Source: Lewinellaceae bacterium
GTDB lineage: Bacteria > Bacteroidota > Bacteroidia > Chitinophagales > Saprospiraceae
Assembly: GCA_020636105.1 (NCBI GenBank)
Contig: JACJYL010000001.1
Coordinates: 310,001 to 374,000 of the forward strand
Direction: 5' to 3'
DNA: 64,000 nucleotides
Every line of letters starts with the position of its first letter. Position 1 is the first letter of the stretch. The position numbers were made by a program, and so were the translations under genes. The notes below the pieces were generated by a model. That model ran no database searches and was not told the DNA's origin. It saw only the letters and a program-made list of their open reading frames with translations. Shown piece after piece: positions 15,761-25,044 of this stretch.

Positions 15761-17467
15761 TTAACCCAATTGATCGGAAGTCAGGATAATCTCATCTACA
15801 CCAGCACCGGTAGGAACCATGGGGAACACATTATCCTCTTGTTCAACCCTTACATGTAACAGGTATGGGCCTTTATGAGCGAGCATTTCGGTAATGGCCT
15901 CATTGAGTTCTTCAGGTTTGTCAATACTGCGTCCGGGCACTCCGAAACCATTGGCGATCATTACAAAATCGGGATTTGTCAAGGCGACCGAAGAATACCT
16001 TTTGTCGAAAAATAACTGTTGCCATTGGCGAACCATTCCGAGGTAGTTGTTGTCCAGTAATACGATTTTCACTGCTACGTCCCATTGGCTGCACATGCCG
16101 AGTTCCTGTATCGTCATCTGGAATCCTCCGTCACCGATAAAGGCGACCACCTCCTTGTCGGGAACGGCTACTTTGGCACCGAAAGCAGCAGGTAGTCCAA
16201 AGCCCATTGTTCCTGCACCGCCTGAACTTACCCATTGGTTTGGACCGAGGTACGAATAGTACCTTGCCGCATACATCTGGTGCTGACCCACATCTGTCAC
16301 CACGATTGCCTGACCTTTGGTGACATCGGAAATTCTCTTGACCACCATTCCCATCCTGATCTTATCGGTTTTGGAAGGTTTGGTATCTTTTTGAATCACC
16401 TTTTCATCTTCTTCAGCCATGAAATCTGCAAACGTTTTCATCCATGCGGGGTAAGTCTTTTGATCGACCATGGGTAATAATTGTTCAAGGGCCTGTTTGG
16501 CATCTGCATGGATGGCCACGTCTGCATGTACGTTTTTATTAATTTCCGACTTGTCAATTTCTATGTGAATGACTTTCGCTTGTTTGATGTATTTTTCAAG
16601 ATTCCCAGTAACCCTATCGTCAAATCGCATACCAATGGCAATGATAAGATCACTGTGGTTTTGGTTAATATTGGCTCCGTAATTGCCATGCATGCCGAGC
16701 ATGCCCACGAAAAGGGGATGGTCAGAGGAAATAGCCCCCAGTCCATGGATAGTGGATCCAACCGGGATGCCGGTTTTTTCTACAAAATCCTTGAATACTT
16801 CCTGGGCATGAGCGATATGAATACCGTGTCCGGCGAGGATCATGGGGCGTTCAGCCTGGTTGATCAGTTTGGCAGCATGGGTGAGGTCATTTAAATCCGG
16901 GGAAGGCTTGGGGTGGTAACTCCTGATGACCGGATCCGGTTCATAATGGAATTCCATTTTATCTATCTGAGCGTTTTTTGTAATGTCAATCACCACAGGC
17001 CCGGGTCTTCCTGAATTGGCAATACGGAAAGCTTTGGCAAACACCGCAGGGATTTCGTCTGCGTTAGTCACCTGGTAGTTCCATTTAGTCACAGGCATGG
17101 TACAATTGATGACATCCATTTCCTGGAAGGCATCCGAACCCAATAGTTTTTGAAATACCTGCCCTGTGATGCATACTAGAGGGGTAGAATCAAGTAATGC
17201 ATCTCCCAGTCCGGTAATCAGGTTCATGGCGCCAGGACCTGAAGTAGCCATACAAACAGCCGTTTTTCGGCTTGCGCGGGCATAACCTTCCGCAGCATGG
17301 ATAGCTCCCTGCTCATGCCTTGGCAGGATGTGTCTGATCCTGTCGGTATAGTGATACAACTCATCGTAAATAGGCATGATCGCACCTCCCGGATACCCGA
17401 AAACGGTGTCTATGCCTTCTTCCACCAGGCATTTCAAGACGGCTTCTGCTCCTGTGATCTTTTCCAT
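15761..17467 (-). CDS. ilvB: Acetolactate synthase large (catalytic) subunit
   Basis: This thiamin-diphosphate enzyme condenses two pyruvates, or pyruvate with 2-oxobutyrate, in the first committed step of valine, leucine and isoleucine synthesis. At 568 residues it is family length. The catalytic Glu is in RHEQGAIHAAEGYARAS, and the ThDP/Mg site is GDGGFQMTIQEL followed by NNYLGMVRQWQ. It sits between ilvD (63 bases upstream) and ilvN. Confidence 0.97.
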   Translation of the reverse strand: MEKITGAEAVLKCLVEEGIDTVFGYPGGAIMPIYDELYHYTDRIRHILPRHEQGAIHAAEGYARASRKTAVCMATSGPGAMNLITGLGDALLDSTPLVCITGQVFQKLLGSDAFQEMDVINCTMPVTKWNYQVTNADEIPAVFAKAFRIANSGRPGPVVIDITKNAQIDKMEFHYEPDPVIRSYHPKPSPDLNDLTHAAKLINQAERPMILAGHGIHIAHAQEVFKDFVEKTGIPVGSTIHGLGAISSDHPLFVGMLGMHGNYGANINQNHSDLIIAIGMRFDDRVTGNLEKYIKQAKVIHIEIDKSEINKNVHADVAIHADAKQALEQLLPMVDQKTYPAWMKTFADFMAEEDEKVIQKDTKPSKTDKIRMGMVVKRISDVTKGQAIVVTDVGQHQMYAARYYSYLGPNQWVSSGGAGTMGFGLPAAFGAKVAVPDKEVVAFIGDGGFQMTIQELGMCSQWDVAVKIVLLDNNYLGMVRQWQQLFFDKRYSSVALTNPDFVMIANGFGVPGRSIDKPEELNEAITEMLAHKGPYLLHVRVEQEDNVFPMVPTGAGVDEIILTSDQLG

Positions 17468-17530
17468 GTGTTGTGCTTATTTGTTTTGGCCTTTTAAAAG
17501 GCAACTAATATGTTTTTTGTTCTCACGAAA

Positions 17531-19207
17531 TTAAATTTCATCGGTCACGCATCCTTCACTGGCTGATGAAACGGTCATAGCGTACTTTCTCAACAAACCG
17601 CCGGTTGCATTGATGGCCGGGGTGATCCAGTTTTTGCGTCTCTTTTCAATTTCCTGTTCGCTCAAATCCGCTTCAATTTTATTGTTTTTGGCGTCAATGG
17701 TAATCTGATCTCCATTTTCAATCAGGGCGATCAATCCTCCATTTTGTGCTTCCGGGGTAATATGTCCTACTACAAATCCGTGAGTTCCCCCCGAAAACCT
17801 TCCGTCAGTAATAAGAGCGACTTTATCGCCCAGCCCTTCACCCATGAGGGCGGAGGTGGGCTTGAGCATTTCAGGCATACCTGGTGCGCCGCGTGGGCCA
17901 CAGTAACGGATAACGATGACTTCTCCTGCTTTTATTTTCTTTTGGCTGATGGCTTCGTTCACCTCATCTTCTCCATTGAAAACATGAGCGGGGCCGGTAA
18001 ATAATTCTCCTTCTTTTCCGGTAATTTTGGCTACAGCACCCTCCATGGCAAGATTGCCAAAAAGGATCTGAAGGTGGCCGGTTTCTTTAATGGGATCTTC
18101 AAAGGAATGGATTATGTCCTGGCCTTCTTTTAATGGCTGTACCTGGCTGAGGTTTTCAGCTACCGTTTTTCCGGTTACCGTCATACAATCACCATGCAGG
18201 TATCCTGCTTCGAGTAACATTTTCATCACGGCAGGTACCCCGCCTACGTTATAAAGGTCTTCCATTACATATTTTCCGCTCGGTTTCAAATCGGCAAGGA
18301 AAGGAGTTTTATCGCTTATGCGCTGAAAATCCTGTATAGAAATATCCACTCCTACTGATTTTGCCATGGCGATGAGATGTAATACAGCATTGGTTGAACC
18401 TCCGAGCACCATAACGACCGTGATGGCATTCTCAAAAGCCTCCCTGGTCATGATGTCGCGGGGTTTGATATCCTTTTCCAGCAGGTTTCTGATGGCGGTC
18501 CCTGTATTGAGGCAATCAATTTGCTTTTCCGGGCTGGTGGCAGGGTAGGAGGAGTTGTAAGGAAGACTCATACCCAGCGCTTCAATGGCAGAGGCCATCG
18601 TATTGGCTGTATACATTCCGCCACAAGCTCCCGGGCCTGGGCAGGCGTTTCTTACAACTCCTTTGTAGTCTTCTTCATTGATGGAGCCCGCTATTTTTTG
18701 CCCCAGAGCCTCAAAGGCGGAAACGATATCCAGTTTCTGATCATTATGACAGCCCGGGCTAATGGTACCTCCGTAAACAAGGATTGCCGGGCGGTTGAGT
18801 CGGCCAATGGCCATCATGGCTCCCGGCATATTTTTATCACAGCCAACTACGGCAATTATTCCGTCATACCATTGGGCGGAAGCCACAGTTTCAATGGAAT
18901 CCGCAATGATATCTCTTGAAGGCAGGGAAAAACGCATCCCGGAGGTTCCCATAGATATGCCATCACTCACTCCAATGGTATGAAATATTAGGCCAATTAG
19001 ATCACTCTGCAGGACACCTTGTTTTACAGATTCCGCAAGTCCATTAAGGTGCATATTACAGGTATTGCCTTCCCATCCGGTACTGACTATGCCTACTTGG
19101 GCTTTATTAAAATCATCTTCTGTAAAACCAATCCCAAACAACATGGCATGCGCGGCCGGTTGGCTGTCGTCCTGGGTAATTCTTTTGCTGTATTTGTTTA
19201 ATTCCAT
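17531..19207 (-). CDS. ilvD: Dihydroxy-acid dehydratase
   Basis: IlvD dehydrates 2,3-dihydroxy-isovalerate and its methylvalerate analogue in branched-chain amino acid synthesis. The 558-residue protein has the Fe-S ligand cysteines in GNTCNMHL, GCDKNMPG and CPGPGACGGMYTANTM, and the conserved GGSTNAVLHLIA and GRFSGGTHGFVVGHI motifs. It is the first gene of the minus-strand ilvD-ilvB-ilvN operon and has a TACCTTTG promoter box about 80 bases upstream. Confidence 0.97.
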   Translation of the reverse strand: MELNKYSKRITQDDSQPAAHAMLFGIGFTEDDFNKAQVGIVSTGWEGNTCNMHLNGLAESVKQGVLQSDLIGLIFHTIGVSDGISMGTSGMRFSLPSRDIIADSIETVASAQWYDGIIAVVGCDKNMPGAMMAIGRLNRPAILVYGGTISPGCHNDQKLDIVSAFEALGQKIAGSINEEDYKGVVRNACPGPGACGGMYTANTMASAIEALGMSLPYNSSYPATSPEKQIDCLNTGTAIRNLLEKDIKPRDIMTREAFENAITVVMVLGGSTNAVLHLIAMAKSVGVDISIQDFQRISDKTPFLADLKPSGKYVMEDLYNVGGVPAVMKMLLEAGYLHGDCMTVTGKTVAENLSQVQPLKEGQDIIHSFEDPIKETGHLQILFGNLAMEGAVAKITGKEGELFTGPAHVFNGEDEVNEAISQKKIKAGEVIVIRYCGPRGAPGMPEMLKPTSALMGEGLGDKVALITDGRFSGGTHGFVVGHITPEAQNGGLIALIENGDQITIDAKNNKIEADLSEQEIEKRRKNWITPAINATGGLLRKYAMTVSSASEGCVTDEI

Positions 19208-19284
19208 TGATACTGTGGTTGTTTATACATTAACAAGGCTGAGAGGAAGGCAATGACCGGTCTCAATCCTCAGATGTAAAAGAA

Positions 19285-19292
19285 CAAAGGTA
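19285..19292 (-). promoter_or_regulatory. Bacteroidota -7 promoter box for ilvD
   Basis: On the minus strand this reads TACCTTTG, a match to the Bacteroidota TAnnTTTG box. It implies a leader of about 70 bases before ilvD. The leader contains an imperfect hairpin (CTGAGG with CCTCTCAG) and the palindrome GACCGGTC. I see no leader peptide or known riboswitch. Confidence 0.5.
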
Positions 19293-19489
19293 TCATTACA
19301 GGATTTTGTTTTCAGGGTAAAATATGCTGAAGTTACGATGTAAAATGCAGTGTATTTATCCTTAAAATATTGATAATTAATGGTTTAAACAGGTTCCGCC
19401 TACAAGATGAATCAAAAGTATTGTCCATTAGGTCATAAGCGCGATATGGCAGGCTCTTTTGTTACGGAATTTCGACGAGAAGTAAAGGA

Positions 19490-20188
19490 TTACTGGTAGT
19501 CGAAACGAAAACCTAACCTCAGCCCCAGGTAGATTTGCTTTAGACTGGTTTCGTCTTCCGGGTAATTCCATTCTTTGATTCCTATGTCGACGGTGGAAAT
19601 ATCTTTCCAGTCAAGAGTAGGGTAGTAGCGAAACATCGCAATGGGGGTAATGGTCACAAATTCTGATATCCCGAAGTCTATTCCGGCGCCGGCGCCGATG
19701 CTGAAAGCGAAAGCTTCCCCTTTGCTTTCGATTCCTGTTGACTGGATATTGCTTGAAAAATAACTAACCCCGGGAGAAATACGCAAAAATAACCCTTTCT
19801 GTAACTCGGGGCCTTTTTTGGAAAAAGTAGGACAGTGACAGTCGCCTTTTAAATCAAAGACATAAAAATTGGTATTGGCGAAAAAGCTGATTGTGGTGGA
19901 GCTCAATTCATATTTCAGCGGATCGTATTGATAACTATTTTTATTATTCTGGTAATTCAGTTCAGGCGTAAATTCAATCCTTTTATTTGGCAAGCGGAAC
20001 CAATAATCAATACCAAAGCCAATATTATTTTCATAAAAATCGTGAATAACATCGTTGGTATTGTCGCCGTTCACTATTTTCCATTTTTCTGCATCATTAA
20101 AATGGTAACCGCCGTTAATTCCGAATTGAGCAAAAGAAGTGGAGATAGAAAATATAACTATTGACAGGGAAATGATTGTTTTTTGCAT
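19490..20188 (-). CDS. Outer-membrane beta-barrel protein
   Basis: A 232-residue protein with a signal peptide (MQKTIISLSIVIFSISTSFA, cleaved before QFGINGGYHF) and alternating aromatic/polar beta strands ending in LGLRLGFRFDYQ, typical of small porin-like barrels. A Cys pair (DCHCP) occurs mid-sequence. The family is not recognised precisely. It lies 84 bases downstream of another barrel gene on the same strand and may be co-transcribed. Confidence 0.75.
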   Translation of the reverse strand: MQKTIISLSIVIFSISTSFAQFGINGGYHFNDAEKWKIVNGDNTNDVIHDFYENNIGFGIDYWFRLPNKRIEFTPELNYQNNKNSYQYDPLKYELSSTTISFFANTNFYVFDLKGDCHCPTFSKKGPELQKGLFLRISPGVSYFSSNIQSTGIESKGEAFAFSIGAGAGIDFGISEFVTITPIAMFRYYPTLDWKDISTVDIGIKEWNYPEDETSLKQIYLGLRLGFRFDYQ

Positions 20189-20272
20189 TTGCTTTGTTTT
20201 TAGTTCAAAAAAAACGAATAAAATAATTTGGGTTTTACACGATCATTAGAATTACCTCCAATGGTTTTCCAA

Positions 20273-20980
20273 TTAATACATATCATATCCGCCCAGGGAA
20301 ATGCTCGTTCGGAGGCCGAGGGAATAAATGCTCCTGTTGAGCTCACCGTCTTTCAGGATGCCTTTGATCCACATGACGAAAACGGGCTCGAGCGTAATGG
20401 CCAGTCCGCTCTCAAAGGATCGTTTCCATCCCATTCCGGTTTGAAAGGCAAAATTAACCTTCCTGAAATTGTCCCCGTCCAGAATAATGGTCTCTCCGTT
20501 TGTTTTTGATTCTCCTGAATAAAAAATGCTTTTTTCAGTATTTTGAAGGTTGTAACTCAACGCGGTTCCCAGGTTGAAGTATATGGCATTTTTATCATTG
20601 GGTCGCTGAATGAATTGCAGGACTATCGGGATTTCGATGTTTTTATTCTGATAAACAAATCGCTGGTAGGTATAGTTCTGTGAGAGTGGGTCGTCCGGTA
20701 AGATGAAATTTTTGATGCTTCGGTATCCGGTACTCATATAGTTTAATCCGAGATACAAGCCAATTTTTTCACTTTGCCAGTTGGCGAAAACACCACAGGA
20801 GTAGGAAGGACGAGCCGTTTCCATACTGTCAATTGTAACGATATCCTGTTCTGAAAAATTACCAATAGCGATCAGTCTTCTATTGGAAAAATTCGGGTGA
20901 AGGCTGATTCCCCAATCAAAACTCTGTCCAAATGAGGTGAGTGCACAAAAGAGGAAAAACAGGCTTAATACTTTATTCAT
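20273..20980 (-). CDS. Outer-membrane beta-barrel protein (PorT-like)
   Basis: A 235-residue protein with a signal peptide (MNKVLSLFFLFCALTSFG) and beta strands such as WGISLHPNFSNRR, IGLYLGLNYMSTGY, IEIPIVLQFIQRP and YSLGLRTSISLGGYDMY. The layout resembles PorT/OmpW-type barrels of Bacteroidota. It lies 45 bases after DUF5683 on the same strand. Function unknown; the outer-membrane location is well supported. Confidence 0.75.
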   Translation of the reverse strand: MNKVLSLFFLFCALTSFGQSFDWGISLHPNFSNRRLIAIGNFSEQDIVTIDSMETARPSYSCGVFANWQSEKIGLYLGLNYMSTGYRSIKNFILPDDPLSQNYTYQRFVYQNKNIEIPIVLQFIQRPNDKNAIYFNLGTALSYNLQNTEKSIFYSGESKTNGETIILDGDNFRKVNFAFQTGMGWKRSFESGLAITLEPVFVMWIKGILKDGELNRSIYSLGLRTSISLGGYDMY

Positions 20981-21025
20981 GGAGTTTCATGCTTTTTTCT
21001 ATCGGAAAATTATTAAACGAAATTT

Positions 21026-21610
21026 TTACCGGCTTATTGGAATGGTTAAGCTTAAGCCGACAATTGGCTGGTTTATTTCTGGTAGAAAATCAACGTTTGG
21101 GGTTATGTTAAAGCCAAGATCTTCATCGATATCAAAATTGCGCAGGTGCGCATCCACGAAAGCTTCGGTACCCTGAAGTACATAAATGGCAAAAGTAGCC
21201 AGAAAGGCCTGCTGCATGTATTTGTTGGCAAGATCTCTTTTGATTTTTAAAGTGGTGCTGGTGAATCCCAATTCAGAAAATTCGTGGGGCAACCCCTCCC
21301 GGGAAAGGTTTAGGGCATCTCTGAACCTGATGTAAAAACCGCGATTGTAATCAATGACCCAAATACCTCCTGCGATGGCTCCGTAAACCAGGGGCAATTT
21401 CCACCATCTTTTGTTGTAAATCTGGCCACCACCGGGAATGATGGCAAACAGTATCGCTTTGTTCGGATTGGGCCATTCCGAAGACCGGGTGGTTTTTTCC
21501 AGTTTTAAATCAGGCTCTTTTTCTGGCTTAATAGCCAGGCTATCCAACTGCTGCCCAAAGCCCTGGCACAAAAAACCCACAAGAAAAACAAAAAGGATTA
21601 GTTTTTTCAT
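21026..21610 (-). CDS. DUF5683 membrane protein
   Basis: The 194-residue product has a signal-like N-terminus (MKKLILFVFLVGFLCQGFG) and the DUF5683 core: PNPNKAILFAIIPGGGQIYN, then KRWWKLPLVYGAIAGG and later membrane segments. The gene directly follows parB (64 bases), an arrangement I know from other Bacteroidota, where parA, parB and a DUF5683 gene are neighbours. Its role is not established; context suggests an envelope function near chromosome segregation genes, but that is only linkage. Confidence 0.85.
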   Translation of the reverse strand: MKKLILFVFLVGFLCQGFGQQLDSLAIKPEKEPDLKLEKTTRSSEWPNPNKAILFAIIPGGGQIYNKRWWKLPLVYGAIAGGIWVIDYNRGFYIRFRDALNLSREGLPHEFSELGFTSTTLKIKRDLANKYMQQAFLATFAIYVLQGTEAFVDAHLRNFDIDEDLGFNITPNVDFLPEINQPIVGLSLTIPISR

Positions 21611-21674
21611 AGTAGTTCAACGATCAGACCGATATTTTGGTTGCGTTCGACGGATCTTTAACCCTTAAAACCAT

Positions 21675-22640
21675 TTACTGCTCCACCCGCTTAAAATACT
21701 CATTGAGTTCATCCGTATCTGTAAAAGCGATCACGATCCGCCCGCCGCCCTTCTCTTTGTCGGTCAGTTCGATCTTCACTTTGATCGTTCCGAAAAAGGC
21801 TTTAAAATCATCCAGCACTGCTTTATAGTCCTGGCCGGCGTCAAGATTTGCTTTTACCTTTTTGGTGGCCACGGAAAATTTCTTGGCTTCTTTTTCAGCA
21901 TCGCGTACTGAGAGTTTGTTGTTCAGAATTTTATCCAGTAGCTGTTTTTGCAACAATTTATCCTGAATTCCGGCTATGGCGCGGGCATGGCCCATAGACA
22001 ACTCCCCTTTTTTCAAAGCCTCAATTACTTCGATGTGCAGATCCAACAATCTTAAATAATTGGTGATGGTGCTTCTTTTTTTGCCTACACGTTTGGAGAG
22101 CTCAAGGTCAGTAAGATTACATTCTTCTTTAAGGCGGTAATAACTGACAGCAACTTCAAAGGGGTTAAGATCCTGCCGTTGAATATTTTCGATAAGTGCC
22201 ATTTCCAGGATGGTCTGGTCGTTGGCGATACGAATGTATGCAGGCACCTCTTCGAGTCCGGCAATTTGAGATGCCCTGTAGCGTCTTTCCCCGGAGATGA
22301 TCTGGAATTCGTGGTCATTGAACCTTCTGACGGTAATCGGTTGAATGAGGCCATGAACCTGAATGGAGGCAGCGAGTTCTTCGAGTGCCTCAGGATCAAA
22401 ATCTTTTCGTGGCTGCCCCGGGTTGGGTTCGATTTCTTTGAGCGGGATCATGGCAAAATGCTGGGAAAATTCCTTGACAATCTTTTCCGGATCCCGCTCA
22501 ATCTCTTCGTCGATGTTTTTGGGGATAATGGCATGAATACCCCCTCCACTGCCCGTTCCTGCAAATCGGCTCTGAATACTTGATCTGAGTTGATCTTTGC
22601 TTACTTTTGTTGGGTTCTTACTACTTATTTTTTTTGCCAT
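21675..22640 (-). CDS. parB: Chromosome-partitioning protein ParB (Spo0J)
   Basis: ParB binds parS and, with CTP, slides along DNA to load ParA and SMC. The 321-residue protein has the CTP-binding motif GERRYRASQIAG, the ENIQRQDLNPFE motif, a helix-turn-helix (TDLELSKRVGKKRSTITNYL) and a C-terminal dimerisation region. It is 42 bases downstream of parA in the same operon. I did not find a clear parS site (TGTTNCACGTGNAACA type) in the window. Confidence 0.97.
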   Translation of the reverse strand: MAKKISSKNPTKVSKDQLRSSIQSRFAGTGSGGGIHAIIPKNIDEEIERDPEKIVKEFSQHFAMIPLKEIEPNPGQPRKDFDPEALEELAASIQVHGLIQPITVRRFNDHEFQIISGERRYRASQIAGLEEVPAYIRIANDQTILEMALIENIQRQDLNPFEVAVSYYRLKEECNLTDLELSKRVGKKRSTITNYLRLLDLHIEVIEALKKGELSMGHARAIAGIQDKLLQKQLLDKILNNKLSVRDAEKEAKKFSVATKKVKANLDAGQDYKAVLDDFKAFFGTIKVKIELTDKEKGGGRIVIAFTDTDELNEYFKRVEQ

Positions 22641-22682
22641 CCTAAAGGTTTTTACTGGTTTTATATACTGATTGATGGGGAA

Positions 22683-23468
22683 TTATAAGTTTGCTTTGAC
22701 TGTATCCTGGTTTTTTTCCAGGAATTCCATGGCAAGATTGAGGAAGTTGATGCTTCCCTGCGAGCCGGCGTTGATCATAATGGCCGGCATGTGCATATTA
22801 GGGGCTTCCCCTATTTTAGAGTTTCTGTGCACGATAGTATCATACACGAGGTCACCGAAAATATCCCTGATCTCGGCCACGATGACATTGGCCAGTCTGA
22901 GCCTTTTATCATACATAGAGAGCAGGATACCCTCAATGGTCAGTTTCGGGTTCAATTGTTTTTGGACCAGGGCGATGCTGTCTCTCAGTTTGGCCAACCC
23001 TTCGAGGGCAAAAAACTCACATTGCACGGGAACTAAAACGGAATCCGCAGCGGTGAGCGCGTTTAGCGTGATCAAACCAAGGGAGGGTAAACAATCGATG
23101 AAAATATAATCGTAATCATCTTTTACCTGCTCCACGACACCGCGAAGCACAAATTCGCGGTGCTGCATGCCGGCCAATTCAATTTCTGCGCCAACGAGGT
23201 TAATGCTGGAAGGAATGATATGCAAATTAGGGGTGTCGGTTTCGTATATAGCTTCCGTCGGATCAAGCCCGTTGATGAGGCAATCATAAATATTGGTGTC
23301 TACGTCTTCTTCAATAGCCCCAACACCAGAGGAAGCATTTGCCTGTGGATCTGCGTCGATGAGCAGTACCTTTTTTTCCAATACGGCCAGACTGGCAGCC
23401 AAATTGATGGCGGTGGTTGTTTTACCGACGCCTCCTTTTTGGTTGGCGATCGTCACTACTTTTCCCAT
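22683..23468 (-). CDS. parA: Chromosome-partitioning ATPase ParA (Soj)
   Basis: A 261-residue Walker-type ATPase with the deviant Walker A KGGVGKTTTAINLA near the N-terminus, an A' motif (LLIDADPQANAS) and Walker B (YIFIDCLPSLG). No N-terminal DNA-binding domain is present, so it is the short chromosomal Soj type. It drives origin segregation with ParB, encoded next. Its presence here supports an origin-proximal location. Confidence 0.97.
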   Translation of the reverse strand: MGKVVTIANQKGGVGKTTTAINLAASLAVLEKKVLLIDADPQANASSGVGAIEEDVDTNIYDCLINGLDPTEAIYETDTPNLHIIPSSINLVGAEIELAGMQHREFVLRGVVEQVKDDYDYIFIDCLPSLGLITLNALTAADSVLVPVQCEFFALEGLAKLRDSIALVQKQLNPKLTIEGILLSMYDKRLRLANVIVAEIRDIFGDLVYDTIVHRNSKIGEAPNMHMPAIMINAGSQGSINFLNLAMEFLEKNQDTVKANL

Positions 23469-23568
23469 GGTGTTCTTTTAATTATGAATTACTGGTTATG
23501 AATTACTATAAATGTGATGGTTTTGATTTGGCGGTTTGAAATGCGGCGGATTTATTAAATTTACCGAG

Positions 23569-24249
23569 CTATAATCCTATGCTTTCGCCAACCGGCAGCA
23601 AAATTAATTCTTTTCCGGTATCTTCAAAAGCTTTTTTTGCCGCATCATGGTCGATCATGATATAACCAAAGGTATCGTAATGGCAACCCACGATTTTTTT
23701 GCACTCAATAAAGTCTGCGGCATGGGATGCTTCGTTATAATCCATCGTGAAATTATCTCCGATGGGTAAAATGGCGAAATCAAGTTTGGGACAGCCCATC
23801 GGAATGAGTTTCATATCCATCGTGAGGGCCGTATCCCCGGCAAAATAAAAGCAATGGTTTTCATTCCATAGGACAAACCCGCCTGGATTACCGCCATAAG
23901 TACCATCGGGAAGCGCACTGGAGTGAATGGCATTAACATATTTTACAGTTCCGAAATCAAAATTCCATTTCCCGCCGTGATTCATGGGATGCCCGCTAAG
24001 GCCTTTTTGTTCAAACCAGGAAACAATTTCAAAATTGGAGATCACTTTGGCCCCTGTTCTTTTTCCGATAGACTCTACTTCCGCTACATGATCTCCGTGA
24101 CCGTGAGAAATCAGGATGTAATCGGCAGGTATTTTTTCTATATCAATATTTTTTGCAAGGGCATTGCCGGAAATGAATGGATCAAAAAGTAAATTTTTTC
24201 CATTCATTTCTACGCCAAAACAAGCGTGACCGTAATAAGTGATTTTCAT
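23569..24249 (-). CDS. Metal-dependent hydrolase, UPF0173 (metallo-beta-lactamase fold)
   Basis: The 226-residue protein has the MBL motif SHGHGDHVAE, a downstream DTALTMDM site with GD, and a final GCHYDTFGYI His. These fit the UPF0173/YtkL family of stand-alone hydrolases. The start MKITYYGHACFGVEM is canonical. It lies upstream of parA on the same strand with a 100-base gap, so it may or may not be co-transcribed. Substrate unknown. Confidence 0.92.
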   Translation of the reverse strand: MKITYYGHACFGVEMNGKNLLFDPFISGNALAKNIDIEKIPADYILISHGHGDHVAEVESIGKRTGAKVISNFEIVSWFEQKGLSGHPMNHGGKWNFDFGTVKYVNAIHSSALPDGTYGGNPGGFVLWNENHCFYFAGDTALTMDMKLIPMGCPKLDFAILPIGDNFTMDYNEASHAADFIECKKIVGCHYDTFGYIMIDHDAAKKAFEDTGKELILLPVGESIGL

Positions 24250-24384
24250 GATCTATTATTTTTCAGGTTAATAGTTTTCGTCAAAAGGCTGTGATCGGTT
24301 GCTTAAACCGTAAGAAATTCCTTTTGGTGTAAAATCTGTAAAGACGAAAATGATGAGATAAGGTGGTTAAATTTACCTAAACCT

Positions 24385-24392
24385 TATCTTTG
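24385..24392 (+). promoter_or_regulatory. Bacteroidota -7 promoter box for the FMN reductase gene
   Basis: TATCTTTG matches TAnnTTTG exactly and lies about 110 bases upstream of the ATG at 24502 in a 252-base divergent gap. Confidence 0.45.
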
Positions 24393-24501
24393 CCGCCAAA
24401 TTTAACAAAAAATTCGCCCTTTAAGGATTTATATTGAACAATAATGAACTAATCGACTTTTATTAATTGTTCTATTCATGTAGGAAAAAAATGATCAAAA
24501 A

Positions 24502-25044
24502 ATGATTACAGTAGTATCGGGTTCGAACAGGGAATACAACAGGACGCTGGCCTTTGCGAAAAAGTACGTGGAAATTTTGAAGGAAATGACAGAAGAGGAA
24601 ATCGTGCTTCTCGACATGTCCGAAATGCCTTTTGACTGGATGCATGAGGCCATGTATTCTGAACATCAGCAGTCGGAGAGTCTCGCTGGCTTGCAGGATA
24701 AGTATATTACCGCAGCAAATAAATTTGTATTTATCACCCCTGAATACAATGGCAGTTATCCCGGTATTGTAAAATTGTTTTTAGATGCTTGTTCCGTCAG
24801 GAATTATGATTCCAATTTCAAGCAAAAAAAAGTGGCTCTCGTAGGGGTGGCGACAGGCCGTGCCGGTAATCTCAGAGGTATGGACCATCTGGCCGACGCT
24901 CTCAACCATATGGGAGCCATCACCCTGCCCAACAGGATGCCTTACTCAAGCGTTTCGGGCCTGATTGATAAAAATGGTAACGTGGTTGATGAAGCCACGA
25001 TCAAAACCATTCGCAAACATATAGCCGAGTTTGTGGAATTTTAG
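24502..25044 (+). CDS. NAD(P)H-dependent FMN reductase (flavodoxin-like)
   Basis: A 180-residue flavodoxin-fold protein with the FMN phosphate loop GSNREYNRT at the N-terminus and the TPEYNGSYPGIVKLFLD motif typical of NADPH-dependent FMN/quinone reductases of the chromate/azoreductase group. It is monocistronic: tyrS converges on it with a four-base overlap of coding ends (25041-25044). An ATG at 24490 is out of frame and was not used. Confidence 0.9.
   Translation: MITVVSGSNREYNRTLAFAKKYVEILKEMTEEEIVLLDMSEMPFDWMHEAMYSEHQQSESLAGLQDKYITAANKFVFITPEYNGSYPGIVKLFLDACSVRNYDSNFKQKKVALVGVATGRAGNLRGMDHLADALNHMGAITLPNRMPYSSVSGLIDKNGNVVDEATIKTIRKHIAEFVEF

Noticed and set aside
22672..23109. 145-residue + strand ORF opposite parA
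   Set aside because: It is a shadow of parA, whose minus-strand frame has complete Walker motifs.
21675..23568. parS site near parAB
   Set aside because: I looked for TGTTTCACGTGAAACA-like palindromes in and around parAB and saw none; a parS may lie outside the window.
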